Positions 53,236 to 53,677 of a stretch of 53,677 nucleotides of DNA are shown here, in pieces. This DNA comes from Polaromonas sp. (GTDB lineage Bacteria > Pseudomonadota > Gammaproteobacteria > Burkholderiales > Burkholderiaceae). The stretch is taken from positions 1-53,677 of the forward strand of contig PNMH01000019.1 of the NCBI GenBank assembly GCA_013823505.1, written 5' to 3'. How positions within the stretch are numbered: position 1 is the first letter of the stretch; each line of letters begins with the position of its first letter. Position numbers and translations under genes: made by a program. The notes under the pieces were generated by a model. That model saw only the letters and a list, made by a program, of their open reading frames with translations, ran no database searches and had not been told where the DNA came from.

Positions 53236-53677
53236 TCAGGTGCCGTGGCGTTTTCGCCAGCCTTCAAAAAACTTCGCGACGCGGTTGATGGCTTCGCGCA
53301 GGTCGTCTTCGTGCGGCAGAAACACGATACGGAAATGCTGGTTGTCGGGGTAGTTGAAGCCGGAGCCCTGCACCAGCATCACGCGCGTTTCCTGCAGCAG
53401 TTCCAGGAACATCTGCTGGTCGTCCTCGATCGGGTACATCTTCGGATCGAGCTTGGGAAACATGTAAAGCGCGGCCGAGGGTTTGACGCAGCTCACGCCC
53501 GGAATGGCTGTGATCAGTTCGTGCGCCAGGTCGCGCTGACGGCGCAGCCGGCCGCCCTCGCCCACCAAATCGTTGATGCTCTGGTAGCCCCCAAGCGCGG
53601 TTTGAATCGCCCACTGGCCCGGCACGTTGGCGCACAGGCGCATGTTCGAGAGCATGTTCAAGCCCTCGATGTAGTCC
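53236..53677 (-). CDS. alaA: Glutamate-pyruvate aminotransferase AlaA-like, C-terminal part (5' end outside window)
   Basis: The last 146 or so residues of a PLP aminotransferase. MLSNMRLCANVPGQWAIQTA, GGYQSINDLV, IPGVSCVKPSAALYMFPKLD and FRIVFLPHEDDLREAI match the C-terminal half of E. coli AlaA, which makes alanine from pyruvate and glutamate. The carboxylate-binding Arg is in HFRIVFLP. The PLP lysine and start lie beyond base 53677. In the same direction as hom, so alanine and threonine genes may share a transcript. Confidence 0.9.
   Translation of the reverse strand, partial: DYIEGLNMLSNMRLCANVPGQWAIQTALGGYQSINDLVGEGGRLRRQRDLAHELITAIPGVSCVKPSAALYMFPKLDPKMYPIEDDQQMFLELLQETRVMLVQGSGFNYPDNQHFRIVFLPHEDDLREAINRVAKFFEGWRKRHGT

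Overview
The window is a GC-rich bacterial chromosome segment with tightly packed genes and many 4-base start/stop overlaps. Gene content points to a betaproteobacterium of the order Burkholderiales, most likely the family Comamonadaceae: a zapB-zapA-6S RNA block, a Bug-type solute receptor, a DUF1631 protein, a lysine/alanine/proline-rich histone H1-like SWIB protein, and cobalamin genes of the proteobacterial type. No rRNA, tRNA, insertion sequence, prophage or CRISPR array was seen. Genus assignment is inference.

Layout. 1-4.0 kb (minus): the start of iscS, then iscR behind a promoter carrying a good type-1 IscR site, then uvrB and a DUF6172 gene. 4.1-7.5 kb: small housekeeping genes (DEDD exonuclease, DUF3820, lysophospholipid acyltransferase, a PLP aminotransferase, nth). 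7.5-22.05 kb (minus): one long cobalamin operon behind a B12 riboswitch. Its order is btuB, cobB/cbiA, an unsecreted cobalamin-binding-like protein, cobU, btuF, btuC, btuD, cobO, cbiB, cobD, cobQ, cobT, cobS, cobC and a small membrane protein. It encodes corrinoid uptake, adenosylation, amidation and nucleotide-loop assembly but no corrin-ring genes. 22.1-25.2 kb (mostly plus): zapB, zapA, 6S RNA, a TauE/SafE permease starting almost on the 6S RNA 3' end, rraA (minus), and the H1-like SWIB gene with a strong terminator.

25.3-31.6 kb is the least familiar part. A class III nucleotidyl cyclase (cyclase, TolB-like and TPR regions) is followed by a PAP2/vanadium-haloperoxidase-type enzyme with nine N-terminal SGGA repeats, and then by a subtilisin-like (S8) protease without a visible signal peptide. 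Converging on them is a LuxR-type regulator followed by a CRP-like regulator that keeps the cAMP-pocket residues. I suggest a local cyclic-nucleotide circuit with a phosphatase/protease effector pair; this is a hypothesis.

31.7-40 kb: a TPP-dependent enzyme with an MFS transporter, divergent from an AraC regulator; a large DUF1631 gene; an 83-residue protein gene behind a candidate sigma-54 promoter; and a coniferyl-aldehyde-dehydrogenase-like gene. 40.1-42.8 kb: clpB with a clear sigma-32 promoter. 42.8-47.2 kb: an aromatic-type catabolic unit (amidohydrolase-decarboxylase, Bug receptor, FAD monooxygenase) divergent from lysR. 47.1-53.7 kb (minus): the 3' part of alaA, hom and thrC joined by overlapping codons to molybdenum-cofactor genes mobB, moeA, moaD and moaE, and a GNAT acetyltransferase gene.
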